The position numbers and the translations under genes were made by a program. Source: Vulcanimicrobiota bacterium (lineage in GTDB: Bacteria > Vulcanimicrobiota > Xenobia > Xenobiales > JADMJV01). Taken from it: a DNA stretch of 64,000 nt. Where the stretch lies: the NCBI GenBank assembly GCA_019637395.1, contig JAHBVR010000003.1, forward strand, positions 310,001-374,000, written 5' to 3'. Under the pieces are notes generated by a model that saw only the letters and a list, made by a program, of their open reading frames with translations, did no database searches and was not told where the DNA came from. Positions 49,461 through 58,815 of this stretch are shown piece after piece (positions within the stretch are counted from its first letter, which is position 1; each line of letters opens with the position of its first letter).

Positions 49461-50048
49461 ATGCGTAACATCGTCGACACGGTGCTCTACAAAGACGGAA
49501 TGATGCTGGTTATCGACAAACCCGCCGGTTGGTCGTGCACGCCCACCGGCCCCGGCGTGTACCTGACCAATTACCTGCAGGCACTGACTTTCGGCAAAAC
49601 CACTCTACCCCAGGTAGCTCATCGGCTGGACCGGGAGACCACCGGTTGTCTGCTGCTGGGACGCCACCCTCGGGCTTTGCGCGAACTCGGCCGGCTCTTT
49701 CAAGAGCGGAAAATCAGCAAGACTTACTGGGCCCTGGTGCGCGGTCGCTGGCCCGAAAATTTGGACCGCCTCGAAGCACCCATCCAAAACCAGGAAGCCA
49801 TCACCCTCGTCAAGTTGCTTCAGACCGACCCGGAACGAAGCTGGCTCGAGCTAAAACCCCTGACAGGGCGGACCCATCAACTACGTATCCACTGCTCTCA
49901 AGCCGGTTTCCCCATCCTGGGCGACAGCAAATATGGAGGAGGCGAGGGTCCGATGAAACTCCACGCCCGGCGCCTCGAGGTGCCTCTCTACCCGAAGAGA
50001 GCTGCGGTGGTGGTGGAAGCTCCACAACCGGCGGACTGGGTCCTCTAG
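49461..50048 (+). CDS. RluA-family RNA pseudouridine synthase (short)
   Basis: A 195-residue tRNA/rRNA pseudouridine synthase. It has the catalytic motif HRLDRETTGCLLLGR near residues 52-66 (catalytic Asp), KISKTYWALVRGRW, LKPLTGRTHQLRIHCSQAGFPILGDSKYGG. There is no N-terminal S4 domain, as in RluA and TruC-type enzymes, and it is somewhat shorter than those. The modified site is not predictable. It is a single gene convergent with the C11 peptidase gene. Confidence 0.93.
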   Translation: MRNIVDTVLYKDGMMLVIDKPAGWSCTPTGPGVYLTNYLQALTFGKTTLPQVAHRLDRETTGCLLLGRHPRALRELGRLFQERKISKTYWALVRGRWPENLDRLEAPIQNQEAITLVKLLQTDPERSWLELKPLTGRTHQLRIHCSQAGFPILGDSKYGGGEGPMKLHARRLEVPLYPKRAAVVVEAPQPADWVL

Positions 50049-50071
50049 CCAGTAGCCCCTTGGGCACCCGC

Positions 50072-51952
50072 CTATTTACCCCAGAGCAGTGGGCGAGTCT
50101 GCCAGTGGCTGCGGCCCTGTACGTCCAGAACCAAAAAGCCCAGCTCATAGTCACCGGCCGGCACGCGGGCCAGGGAAAGCTGTAGAGTCTCCGGATGACT
50201 GAGGCGCAGGCTCTTGCCGCGGTCCTGGTGGCCGCCGGGACGCAGGTCGCGCTCTAAAAAGGACAGCTGGTCACCGGGCTTTAGTTGCACTTCGGTCATG
50301 CCCAGGCCGCCGCTCCGGCTGACTCCCAGCAGGGGAGCCGAATGAGTCAAATCTTCCGGCTGCAGTGGAAAGTAAAGCTGCACCGGTTGGGGCGCGCCGC
50401 CCCCGGCCCGGGTTAATTGACAGGAAAGCCGGGCCAAAGCGCTGCCGCCCGACATTTCCACCGAATCCAGTTGAGCCATCAGTGTCTGTCCGCGGGCGCC
50501 CTCGCGGAGAGCCAGCCACTTACCGTCAAAGTAATCGCTGAGTAAATTTTCGCCCGGCTCCACAGCGCAGGTCATCTGTCCCACCACCCGATGATCCTTG
50601 ACCAGAATAGTATAGCTGGCCACCACTTCATCCGGCCGTCCCAAACGGGCCTGCAGATCCATACGGTCGCCGCCCCCGCTCAAAGTCACGGGAGAAAGCG
50701 AGGATGAGACCTTGACCTGGCGTTCGGCAGCCGTGTAGGCGCGGAGGAAATCCGCCCATTCCGGCAACAGACTCTCGGCCAGGGTGCGATACTCCTGGCT
50801 CAAATTCTCGGCCAGAGCGGGGAAACACACGCTCAGACCGCTACAACTCTGGCGAAACTGGCCGCGAACCTGTTCCACGACCACTCTCTCCAGTTGCTCC
50901 TCGACCCGCACCGTCAGCGACGAAAGCGCCGGAACCCGACGGCGGATTTGCTGAAGAAGCTGGCCCATATCCTCGACTTCGCCACCTACCCCTACCCCTT
51001 CGATCTGAAAGGACTGAGCGGCGGCCCGGGCCTTGGCCAGTGCCAGCCACTCCTTTTTCGCCAGCGGTTTCAGGGCCTCGCTGAGCTTCTTCCAGGCAGC
51101 GGCCAGATCCGCATAGTTGCGGCCGTCGAGCAGAGCAAGCTGAAGGCGGGCCGATTCCTGCTCGTCGTTTTTCAGGCTGCTGCGGTGAGCCTCCAAGAAC
51201 CAACGGCCCAACTGCAGGCCGTCACTCTTGGGCTTACCCTGCAGTTGCCGAATCGCCTCCAAATAATTCAGTCCCTCACCCGGCAGCGAGTCCTGCGAGG
51301 CCACCATGGAGTGAGCGTAGGGCGCACAGGCCAGATAGATTTCCAGACTGCTCATCAGACAGGCATCCAGGCCCAACAAATCCACAGGAGACTTTAACGT
51401 CTTCAGAGCGGTTTGCAGTTCACCCGGGTCCAGAGCATCGTGAGCGCGCGGGGCTCCGTCGTCGCCGCAAATACCCTGCCAGCCCTGGCCGTGATCCACC
51501 AGAAAGAGCCCGTAGCGGTTGGCCGGATAGCGTTCTTGAGCCACCGTGAGCAGCCGGCGCAACGTTTGCGGATCGGCCATGTTGAGGCGTCCCCAGTCAT
51601 CCAGTTCGGTCAGCTTATCGTGCTGCACGTCCAGCAGCTTGGCATGGCTCCAGTTGGCCAGATTGGCCACGGCCCGGTTGCTGTAACCTTCGTTGTCTTC
51701 GCCCAGCGGACTGCGGTCAACCAGGGCCAAAATATGCACCTGGGGGTGGTCAGCCAGCCGGGTCAGCTCCTCCAAATCGTTTAACTCCACCTCCTCCAAA
51801 TCGTTGTCGGCGGCGAAATAGAAGATTAAGGTCCATTCCCCGGGAGCCTTGGAAGGGATCTTCGTGGGCGAGACGGTCACCAACGGAGGAGTAGGTGGCG
51901 GACCGGTCACGCAGCCCACCAACAGCAGGGCCAGGCAGAGAAGGCGCTTCAC
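50072..51952 (-). CDS. Clostripain-family (C11) cysteine peptidase lipoprotein
   Basis: A 626-residue exported peptidase. LVGC at residues 11-14 is a lipobox followed by a Pro/Thr linker. The caspase-like C11 core (about 40-400) begins WTLIFYFAADNDLEEVELNDLEEL and has both catalytic residues: His154 in LFLVDHGQGWQG and Cys198 in LLGLDACLMSSLEIY. The remaining 220 residues form a beta-rich C-terminal domain. Unlike the caspase-fold protein at 5.6 kb, this one keeps its dyad. It is the last gene of the PEGA-polA operon and overlaps the preceding gene by 4 bp. Confidence 0.93.
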   Translation of the reverse strand: MKRLLCLALLLVGCVTGPPPTPPLVTVSPTKIPSKAPGEWTLIFYFAADNDLEEVELNDLEELTRLADHPQVHILALVDRSPLGEDNEGYSNRAVANLANWSHAKLLDVQHDKLTELDDWGRLNMADPQTLRRLLTVAQERYPANRYGLFLVDHGQGWQGICGDDGAPRAHDALDPGELQTALKTLKSPVDLLGLDACLMSSLEIYLACAPYAHSMVASQDSLPGEGLNYLEAIRQLQGKPKSDGLQLGRWFLEAHRSSLKNDEQESARLQLALLDGRNYADLAAAWKKLSEALKPLAKKEWLALAKARAAAQSFQIEGVGVGGEVEDMGQLLQQIRRRVPALSSLTVRVEEQLERVVVEQVRGQFRQSCSGLSVCFPALAENLSQEYRTLAESLLPEWADFLRAYTAAERQVKVSSSLSPVTLSGGGDRMDLQARLGRPDEVVASYTILVKDHRVVGQMTCAVEPGENLLSDYFDGKWLALREGARGQTLMAQLDSVEMSGGSALARLSCQLTRAGGGAPQPVQLYFPLQPEDLTHSAPLLGVSRSGGLGMTEVQLKPGDQLSFLERDLRPGGHQDRGKSLRLSHPETLQLSLARVPAGDYELGFLVLDVQGRSHWQTRPLLWGK

Positions 51953-52668
51953 CCTTCGAACACCCCCGGTTCAGAGATGTGACGGTGCAACTGTAAACTC
52001 GTCTCGCGTAACGGTCCGACCAACCCGGCCTGCGCGGCCGACGGACCCACCAGCCAGACTTCGTGCCAGGCACGCGGGAGCACGGAATCGGCCGGCACGC
52101 GACCGAGCACCAACGGACGCCCCTTCCAGCGCTCGCGCAAAGCCTGGTACTGGCGAAACTGCGAAACTCCCCGGGGGGACTTGTTGTAGAGATAGACTAC
52201 GATGTCGCGGTCGTGACTGGCCTCCAGCAGCAAATCGTTCCACTCCAGCCAGCGCTCGAAAAAATCGTAAGGGTCAAACAGCAGCAAATCGCACGGTTTC
52301 AAGTCCAGGGCCGTCTCTCGATCGCTCAGATGGGATTCGAGCTGTAAGCCCAGCGAGCGGGCATGACGGGCCACCAACGAAGCGCTGGACAGGCCCAGAT
52401 AGCCGGCATAGCGCCGCGCCGGCGAGTTTAACACGCGCCGACGGGTTGACTCGGTGACGGGATATTCCGGCCAACCACAAAAAGGGTCCTGGTAGCGCAA
52501 TTGGCGGCCACCACCGGACAGCTTCCATTCCAACCACTGACATAACCACTCGCCTTTGAGGATATCACCCCAATTGCCCGGCTCGTAGCGCAACAGAGCG
52601 CCTCGGCCTGGATCTTTCCAGCGCCACTCCGGCAAGCTAATGAGCCTCAGCCCAACTCTGGCCGACAC
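51949..52668 (-). CDS. RlmJ-like protein of unknown function downstream of polA
   Basis: A 239-residue protein that recalls the RlmJ (23S rRNA A2030 methyltransferase) pattern without matching it closely: YEPGNWGDILKGEWLCQWLEW, RYQDPFCGWPEYP, YLGLSSASLVARHA and LLLFDPYDFFERW stand where RlmJ has GNxxDxLK, a DxxxG, a substrate loop and IDPPYE. The DPPY catalytic motif is replaced by DPYD, so activity is uncertain. GTG 52668 overlaps polA by 32 bp; TTG 52635 is an alternative start with GAGG upstream. It overlaps the C11 gene by 4 bp. Confidence 0.6.
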   Translation of the reverse strand: MSARVGLRLISLPEWRWKDPGRGALLRYEPGNWGDILKGEWLCQWLEWKLSGGGRQLRYQDPFCGWPEYPVTESTRRRVLNSPARRYAGYLGLSSASLVARHARSLGLQLESHLSDRETALDLKPCDLLLFDPYDFFERWLEWNDLLLEASHDRDIVVYLYNKSPRGVSQFRQYQALRERWKGRPLVLGRVPADSVLPRAWHEVWLVGPSAAQAGLVGPLRETSLQLHRHISEPGVFEG

Positions 52669-55189
52669 CCAGGTTAACCTTCAGAGGGACGCTTAATTGG
52701 GCGACCTGCTGCATCTGTTCGGCGATGAGAGACGAGGCGGCGGACACGTGAGCCGCCGTGCACTCAAAAACCAGCTCGTCATGAATTTGCATGAGCATCC
52801 GGCAGTTCACCCCATTCTGAACAATGGCTCGTGATATGTTGAGCATGGCCAGCTTGCACAAGTCGGCGGCAGTGCCTTGAATGGGAGTATTGGCGGCGAT
52901 TCGTTCGCCCGCCTGGCGCTCCATCACGTTGCGGCTGGAGAGTTCGGGAATCCAGCGGCGCCGCCCCAGGTAAGTGGACACGTAGCCGTCCCGATGACCC
53001 TCCTCGATGGTTCGGTCCAACCAGACGCGCACGCCGGCATAAGTCAAGAAATACTGGTCGATATATTCCTGAGCGGTTTTGCGTGGCACGCGAATAATTT
53101 GAGCCAGAGCGGTGGCGCCCTGGCCGTAGATGGTGGCGAAGTTGACGGTTTTGGCCACCTCGCGCTGGGGAGGGGTGACTTCCGCCTCGGAGCAATGAAA
53201 CAGTTGCGCGGCTGTACGCCGGTGAATGTCGTGGTCGTTCTGGAAAGCATCCAGGAGCAACGGGTCTTGACTCATGTGAGCCAAAACGCGCAATTCGATC
53301 TGGCTCCAGTCGGCCGAAATCAGCTTGTGGCCGGGCGAGGCCAGAAAGGTCCGGCGAATACGCACTCCCTCAGGAGTGCGTATGGGAGTGCGCTGTAAAT
53401 CAGGATCGGTGCTGATGAGACGTCCCGTAGCCGAATTGGTCTGCTGCAAACTGGCATGAATGCGACCTGTGCTGGGGTCCAGGGCGTTGGCCAGCACATC
53501 GGTATAGGTGTTGATAAGCTTGGCCAACTTGCGGTGCTCCAACAACTGATCAGCGATGGGGTGTTTGGAAGCCAGCTTCTCCAAAACTTCGGCGTCGGTT
53601 GAATAGCCGGTCTTGGTTTTCTTCACCACCGGCAATTGCAGCTCTTCAAAGAGCACCGTGGCCAGTTGTTTCGGACTGCCCAGGTTAAAAGAATGGCCCG
53701 CCAACTCATAGACTTTCTGCTCGATTTCCTCCAGGCGTTGGCGGAACTCTTTGCCCAGTTGCTCGAGATCGATGGGGTCGACCAGCACTCCGTCACTCTG
53801 CATGCGAGCCAAGACTTTGGACAGCGGCAAATCCAGGCTATGATAGGTATCCCATAGGCCCAGATGCTGCAGACGTTCCCTTAGAATCGGATAGATCAGG
53901 CCGACAAAGTCGGCCTGCTGGCAGACCACACGCTCGGCGTCGTCTTTGGAAAGCGTACGCTGCAGGTATTCCCGGACCACTCCGCCCAGCTCATGAGGCA
54001 TGACTTTGGTGGGCTCGCACAGGTAGGACATCAGCTTGGTGTCCTCAGCGCCGTGAAGATCGTAGCCGTGGCGCCAGAGCACCACCAGTTGGGTACGCAA
54101 ATCGTGAATGTACTTCAGGTGCTCGGGGTTGCGCAACCAGCCGTCCAAGCGGGGCAATTGCTGGGGAGAGACCCAGCGTGCCTGCTTCTCCCGCCAGGAA
54201 GCGGCCATCCCCAGCAACTCCGCTTGATGAGCCAGCCCCTTCCAGCGGAACTGAATGGCCACAGGAAGCTGGCTGGGGAAAGGACTACCATCCCAGTCCT
54301 GATAATCGGCGCCTCCCTCGCGCTCTTCCTCCGCCTGCGCATCGGCCGAACGCGCCCCGTCCTTCAGCAGTGAATAAAACTCTAAACTGCGATGAAGTTC
54401 ATTCAATATTGAAGGGTCTGGGGGGAGTAAGCGCAGCTCTTCCAGTTCGACGGCCAATGGGACATTGGTCTGAATGGTGGCCAGGCGCTGGGACAGCAAG
54501 GCCTGCTCCTTATGTTCCTTAAGGAGTTTGCCGGTTTTACCCGGTACATCCGCCTCAAGCATGGCCTGCAGCGAGCCGAACTGGTCCAGCAGTTGCTGGG
54601 CCCCCTTGGCACCGATCCCCGGCACACCGGGAATATTGTCCACCTTGTCGCCCAGCAAGGCGAGGTAATCCACGAACTTCTCGGGGTAGACCCCCCATTT
54701 CTTCTGCACCAGTTCACGATCGTAGACGACATCTCGGATGGTTTCCCACATCTTGACCTGCTCGCCAATCAACTGGGCAAAGTCCTTATCGCTGGAAATA
54801 ATCAAGACTTCGTGACCGGCGGCCCGGCCGCGCTCGGCCAGAGTGCCGATGACGTCATCGGCCTCAAAACCGGGCACCCGCAGAATAGGAAACCGATAGG
54901 CCTCCACCACCTTGTCGATCCAGGGTAGCTGCTCGATTAGATCGTCCGGCGCCTTGTCGCGCTGAGCCTTGTATTGGCTGTATTCCTGCTGGCGAAAACT
55001 GCCGCCGGGCGGATCAAAAATCACCGCCCCAAACTCGACGGTGCGCCGCTGCAGCAGTTTGTTGAACATAGTGGAAAAACCCAGAATGGCGTTGGTATGC
55101 AGACCCTCTTTGGTGGCCAGATTGCTGGGCAGGGCGAAGTAGGCGCGATAAATCAGGCCGGTGCCGTCCACCAGCACCAAACGTTTCAT
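52637..55189 (-). CDS. polA: DNA polymerase I
   Basis: An 850-residue family A polymerase. The 5' nuclease domain (about 1-290) begins MKRLVLVDGTGLIYRAYFALP with VPGFEADDVIGTLAE and SSDKDFAQLI. The middle domain has lost the proofreading motifs: no DxE, HDLRTQL and QQADFVG where exonuclease residues are expected. The polymerase domain is intact: SADWSQIELRVLAHMS (motif A), REVAKTVNFATIYGQGATAL (O helix) and MQIHDELVFE (motif C). The vestigial 3'-5' exonuclease is the situation known from Taq and Bacillus enzymes. It lies 3 bp after the PEGA-TPR gene. Confidence 0.97.
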   Translation of the reverse strand: MKRLVLVDGTGLIYRAYFALPSNLATKEGLHTNAILGFSTMFNKLLQRRTVEFGAVIFDPPGGSFRQQEYSQYKAQRDKAPDDLIEQLPWIDKVVEAYRFPILRVPGFEADDVIGTLAERGRAAGHEVLIISSDKDFAQLIGEQVKMWETIRDVVYDRELVQKKWGVYPEKFVDYLALLGDKVDNIPGVPGIGAKGAQQLLDQFGSLQAMLEADVPGKTGKLLKEHKEQALLSQRLATIQTNVPLAVELEELRLLPPDPSILNELHRSLEFYSLLKDGARSADAQAEEEREGGADYQDWDGSPFPSQLPVAIQFRWKGLAHQAELLGMAASWREKQARWVSPQQLPRLDGWLRNPEHLKYIHDLRTQLVVLWRHGYDLHGAEDTKLMSYLCEPTKVMPHELGGVVREYLQRTLSKDDAERVVCQQADFVGLIYPILRERLQHLGLWDTYHSLDLPLSKVLARMQSDGVLVDPIDLEQLGKEFRQRLEEIEQKVYELAGHSFNLGSPKQLATVLFEELQLPVVKKTKTGYSTDAEVLEKLASKHPIADQLLEHRKLAKLINTYTDVLANALDPSTGRIHASLQQTNSATGRLISTDPDLQRTPIRTPEGVRIRRTFLASPGHKLISADWSQIELRVLAHMSQDPLLLDAFQNDHDIHRRTAAQLFHCSEAEVTPPQREVAKTVNFATIYGQGATALAQIIRVPRKTAQEYIDQYFLTYAGVRVWLDRTIEEGHRDGYVSTYLGRRRWIPELSSRNVMERQAGERIAANTPIQGTAADLCKLAMLNISRAIVQNGVNCRMLMQIHDELVFECTAAHVSAASSLIAEQMQQVAQLSVPLKVNLGVGQSWAEAH

Positions 55190-55192
55190 GTC

Positions 55193-56002
55193 CTATGGCT
55201 CCTGATCTTCCGGGGGAGCCACTTCGATGGGCGGCGCCACCGGCAGCGGCGGCTCCCAACGTAGCCAGTCCTGCTTGGTGAACTCATCCTTGAGCAGGGG
55301 ACGCACCAGGTCGCAGGCAGGCTTCATCTGCCCCTTCAGCATGAGCAGTTGAGCCAAAGCCAACCGATCGGAGGGAGCGCGACTGGTCCGCAGCATGGCG
55401 ATATTGCCGTCGGTGGCGGCAAGCTTGACGTCCAGCCCACGGGCCAGCTCTGGCTGCAACAAGGCGGCCGTCTTGTAAGCGGTGAACGCCGGCCCAAACT
55501 GGTTCAGCTTCTCGTTGAGCTGCCCCAGGATCCAGTGAAGCTGGCCCACCTTGGGCATATACTGAGCGTAGGTGCGAAAGCACTGCAGGGCAATTTTGGG
55601 ATGCCCGGCCCGCCACTGGGCCACACCTTCCCACCAGGCCGCCGGCACCGGCCGGGCCGGCGCTGCTTGCTGAAAGCACTGAATCGCCTCGTTCCAATCC
55701 GACTGCTGTAGCGCTTGGCGGCCCAGGCGCAGCCACTTGGCCGCTCCCGGCTTCAGATCAATGGTAATGCGCCGGGGACTGGACTCCAGCTTGACGTTCA
55801 TCTGCTGAGTTTCCCAGTCTTCGCCCGCGGACACGCGCAGCAGATGCTGGCCGGGCCCCAGATCGGTCACTTGCGCGCTGCCTTTGCCGCGCAGCACGCG
55901 ATCGACAAAGATGAGCGCCTCAGGGGGTCTGGCTTCGACCGTAAGTACCGGTTGGGCCCAACAAGGAAGCGTCAGCAGGCCCAGCATTAGAAAGGTTTTC
56001 AT
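55193..56002 (-). CDS. Exported PEGA-domain and TPR protein
   Basis: A 269-residue protein with a signal peptide (MKTFLMLGLLTLPCWAQ), a PEGA-like beta domain (residues 22-85; ARPPEALIFVDRVLRGKGSAQVTDLGPGQHLLRVSAG) and TPR-like helices (about 90-240), then a Pro-rich tail (PPLPVAPPIEVAPP). PEGA domains are surface-display or binding modules, often next to TPRs. It is the first gene of an operon with polA, an RlmJ-like gene and the C11 peptidase; the link to DNA polymerase I is only transcriptional. Confidence 0.82.
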   Translation of the reverse strand: MKTFLMLGLLTLPCWAQPVLTVEARPPEALIFVDRVLRGKGSAQVTDLGPGQHLLRVSAGEDWETQQMNVKLESSPRRITIDLKPGAAKWLRLGRQALQQSDWNEAIQCFQQAAPARPVPAAWWEGVAQWRAGHPKIALQCFRTYAQYMPKVGQLHWILGQLNEKLNQFGPAFTAYKTAALLQPELARGLDVKLAATDGNIAMLRTSRAPSDRLALAQLLMLKGQMKPACDLVRPLLKDEFTKQDWLRWEPPLPVAPPIEVAPPEDQEP

Positions 56003-56078
56003 GGGTCCGGCTTCTCAATCAGCCAAGAAATTCCCGCCCCCCACCAGGAAACGAGCAGCCGAGAGGGTAGCGAACCAG

Positions 56079-56618
56079 ATGAAATTTCTTCCCCCTACCC
56101 TGCTGGCCCTGGCCCTACTCGGATGCCAGAGTGCGCCGCCGCCCGCGGCCACCACCCCCACTCCCACGGCCGTGGTGGCCCCGGCCGACCAGGGATGGTT
56201 CACTTACTTCGCCCCCGACGGGAAATATTCTCTGCAGTTTCCCAAGGCCCCCGAAACCAAGGCGGCCACCCCGGTCATCCTCATGCTGGTCTATCCCCTG
56301 GACAAAATGGGGAGCAGCCTGGGCTTCATTTCTTCCAAGATTGAAAACAAAGAGTTCACCCTGAAGCAGTTGGTCGAAAAAACCAGGGGCCAATTTGGCA
56401 AAGACATCAAGGTGATCAAAAGCGAGGAAGCCAGTTGGGGCGAGCACAAAGGCATCAAGGTCGAGATGGAAATGAAGGGAAATCGCGCCTGGATCCACCT
56501 GATCGTGGCCAAACCCTATCTCTACCAGCTGCTGGCCGTCCAGTCCAAGGCTTCGACCCAGGACTTTCCCCAGGAGCGTGACCAGTACTTCTCCTCTTTT
56601 CAGTTTACCAAACAGTAA
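56079..56618 (+). CDS. Lipoprotein of unknown function
   Basis: A 179-residue lipoprotein: MKFLPPTLLALALLGCQS is a signal peptide with an LLGC lipobox, followed by a Pro/Thr/Ala linker (PPPAATTPTPTAVV) and a compact alpha/beta domain starting WFTYFAPDGKYSLQFPKAPE. That opening (a short beta element with FPKAP) is common in small bacterial envelope proteins such as PsbP-like folds, but no family is firmly recognised. ATG 56079 begins the signal; upstream in-frame codons overlap the divergent PEGA gene. It is divergent from that gene and upstream of the TPR-cyclase-like gene. Confidence 0.75.
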   Translation: MKFLPPTLLALALLGCQSAPPPAATTPTPTAVVAPADQGWFTYFAPDGKYSLQFPKAPETKAATPVILMLVYPLDKMGSSLGFISSKIENKEFTLKQLVEKTRGQFGKDIKVIKSEEASWGEHKGIKVEMEMKGNRAWIHLIVAKPYLYQLLAVQSKASTQDFPQERDQYFSSFQFTKQ

Positions 56619-56656
56619 AGCAGGACCCGCGCGCATACTAGACAACTTTTAGACAA

Positions 56657-58810
56657 ATGTCTGGAAAGGTCGACTTAAAGCGTCCACTTCTGACCCTTTC
56701 CGGCTACCTGATCGATGCGGAAGACCCTGAGCTTCGCACTTTGGAACTGGCCCAGCGCTACTTTGAGCGCCGCGTGGGCCAACCAGGAGCGACCGAAGAG
56801 GAAATCTGCACGACGCTGATCTGGTTGGCGGGGGCACGAGTCTGGCTACACAACGCCAAGGGGGCTATGCACACGATAGCTCACTTGCGCGCGCGTTCGC
56901 GCGGTCGTTTTAAGGAAATTGAAACGCTGGCCAGCATGCTGGAAATTCTCCTCCACCTGGAAATGCGCGAAATTCGCCAGGGCCACACCAAACTCGAAGT
57001 CCTCCAGATCGACAGCGATGACACTCGCAACAAAGTGCGCCTGCAGGCCTGTGCTGAACAACTGAAGGGTCGTTTCCTCTCTGCTCAAGGGCAAATCGAA
57101 GAAGCCATGCGCTGCTTCGACACGGCCGCTCAGGAACTCAAGGGCGGGGGAGCCGCTCAACTGGAAGATCTGGCCATCACCGCCGAGATCTACAACGATC
57201 AGGCCCACGCCTACCAGCGCGAGGGCAAAGCCGAAGACAGCCTCAAACTTTACGTGCAGGCCGAAACCGTGTGCCGGCATATCGTTTTCCCGCTCGGCCT
57301 GGCGCGCAGTCTGCGCGGCCGCGGCACACTGTATTCCGATCGCAAAGAGTTTTCCGAGGCCATCAAGTATTTTAAGGATGCAGTCGACATTTACCAGCGG
57401 CATGATTCGCCCCATGGCATCCTGCGCTGCAGCATTCTGTTGGGCCGGGCCTACTATGGCATTCATGATCTACGCGAAGCCCTGTTCTACTTCGAGGAAG
57501 CCCGCCTGCAGTGCGGCAAAGGCCGCTACCCTAACGACGAGGCCGAAGTCAACGCCCGCATCGGCGACATCATGCTCAGTGAAGGCCAGTACGAGAAGGC
57601 TGCCGAGTACTACGAGCAGGATCTGCAGCTCTCCCAGGTGCACGGCGATGAGCGCACTCAATCGCATGCCTTCCGCAACACCGGCCGTATCCAGCGCTTG
57701 CTGGGCAACTTTCCGCGCGCCGAGCAATGCCTGCTCATGTCCGGCCAACTGTTGACCAAGCTCGGCGACCAACAAGGCATGGTGGCCACCTTGCAGCAAA
57801 TGGTGCAGCTCTATCTGGAGCAGAACAAGACCGCCCAGGCCCGCTCCTCGCTGAACCACCTCAAAGATCGCAGCGAACGCCTGGGCCGCTCCCACGAAAA
57901 AGCCGTGTGCCGGCTGTTTGAAGGCATCGTGCTGCGCCACGAGGGCCAGAGCACCCAGGCTCTGCCCATTCTCAAAGACAGCCTGTTCGCACTCTCGCGC
58001 GAGCCCGGCTTTTTTACCGTTTTAGCCCAAATGGAACTGGCCCAGGCCTGTTTCGAGATGAACTTCAAGGACGAGTCGGTGGCCAAGTTCACCGAAGCCA
58101 TCAACATGGCCCGCCAGCTCAAGCACCACGACATCGAGAAACGTGCCCTGGATATGCTTTCCAAGGTGGATCGCACCGAGTGGGCCAAAGCCCTGCGCAG
58201 CGCTGGCGGCCCCACCGCCGAGCGCAACACCACCCGGGCTATCCTCTCGCTGGTCTGTTGCGAGCTACGCAACACCGGCTGGCTGTGGGAACAGGACGTG
58301 GACCGCATCACCGCCATGCTCGACGGCTACTACGAGGCCATGGCTCAGTCGATCAGCAAACAGCGGGGTATCGTCATTCAGATCGTGGGCAGCCGCGTGA
58401 TCGCCGTCTTCGGCCTGGAGGCCAGTTGCGATCCGGTGCAGGGCCTGCGTTGCGCCGAAACCTGCCAGGAAGCTTTCTTTAAACTTCAAGGCGAGAACAA
58501 CCAGTATCTCAATCTGGGAATGGCCTGCAGCATCGCCACCGGCCACTGCCTGCACGGTCTGATGGGGGCCACCGACCATAAGGGTTATCGGATCGTGGGT
58601 GAGCCCTGGGAATTGATCGACCGTCTGCTCGACCAGGCCATTTCGGGAGAAATCTGGGTCTGTCAGGACACCCATCGCGGCATTCGCCACCTCGACAACA
58701 ACTTTACCCCCCGCGACGTGGCCGATCGAGGCGGCGAGGGCAAGCTGGTGGCCTACACGGCCTCCTCCAGCCGCCAGGTAGCCAAGAAGCCGGCGAAAGC
58801 TCGGGTCTAG
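56657..58810 (+). CDS. TPR protein with a degenerate class III cyclase-like domain
   Basis: A 717-residue soluble protein. Residues about 130-520 are TPR-like helical repeats (EAMRCFDTAAQEL, SEAIKYFKDAVDIYQRHDSPHG, YEKAAEYYEQDL and so on). Residues about 526-700 resemble a class III nucleotide cyclase catalytic fold, but key residues are altered: the first metal-binding Asp (FTDI in active enzymes) is Glu in LVCCELRN, and the second (GD) is Ser in IVGSRVIAVFG; the later strand YRIVGEPWELIDRLL replaces the VN-A-R helix. It is therefore a pseudo-cyclase, probably a binding or scaffold module. It stands alone, convergent with the GspC-like gene. Confidence 0.8.
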   Translation: MSGKVDLKRPLLTLSGYLIDAEDPELRTLELAQRYFERRVGQPGATEEEICTTLIWLAGARVWLHNAKGAMHTIAHLRARSRGRFKEIETLASMLEILLHLEMREIRQGHTKLEVLQIDSDDTRNKVRLQACAEQLKGRFLSAQGQIEEAMRCFDTAAQELKGGGAAQLEDLAITAEIYNDQAHAYQREGKAEDSLKLYVQAETVCRHIVFPLGLARSLRGRGTLYSDRKEFSEAIKYFKDAVDIYQRHDSPHGILRCSILLGRAYYGIHDLREALFYFEEARLQCGKGRYPNDEAEVNARIGDIMLSEGQYEKAAEYYEQDLQLSQVHGDERTQSHAFRNTGRIQRLLGNFPRAEQCLLMSGQLLTKLGDQQGMVATLQQMVQLYLEQNKTAQARSSLNHLKDRSERLGRSHEKAVCRLFEGIVLRHEGQSTQALPILKDSLFALSREPGFFTVLAQMELAQACFEMNFKDESVAKFTEAINMARQLKHHDIEKRALDMLSKVDRTEWAKALRSAGGPTAERNTTRAILSLVCCELRNTGWLWEQDVDRITAMLDGYYEAMAQSISKQRGIVIQIVGSRVIAVFGLEASCDPVQGLRCAETCQEAFFKLQGENNQYLNLGMACSIATGHCLHGLMGATDHKGYRIVGEPWELIDRLLDQAISGEIWVCQDTHRGIRHLDNNFTPRDVADRGGEGKLVAYTASSSRQVAKKPAKARV

Positions 58811-58815
58811 AAGAC

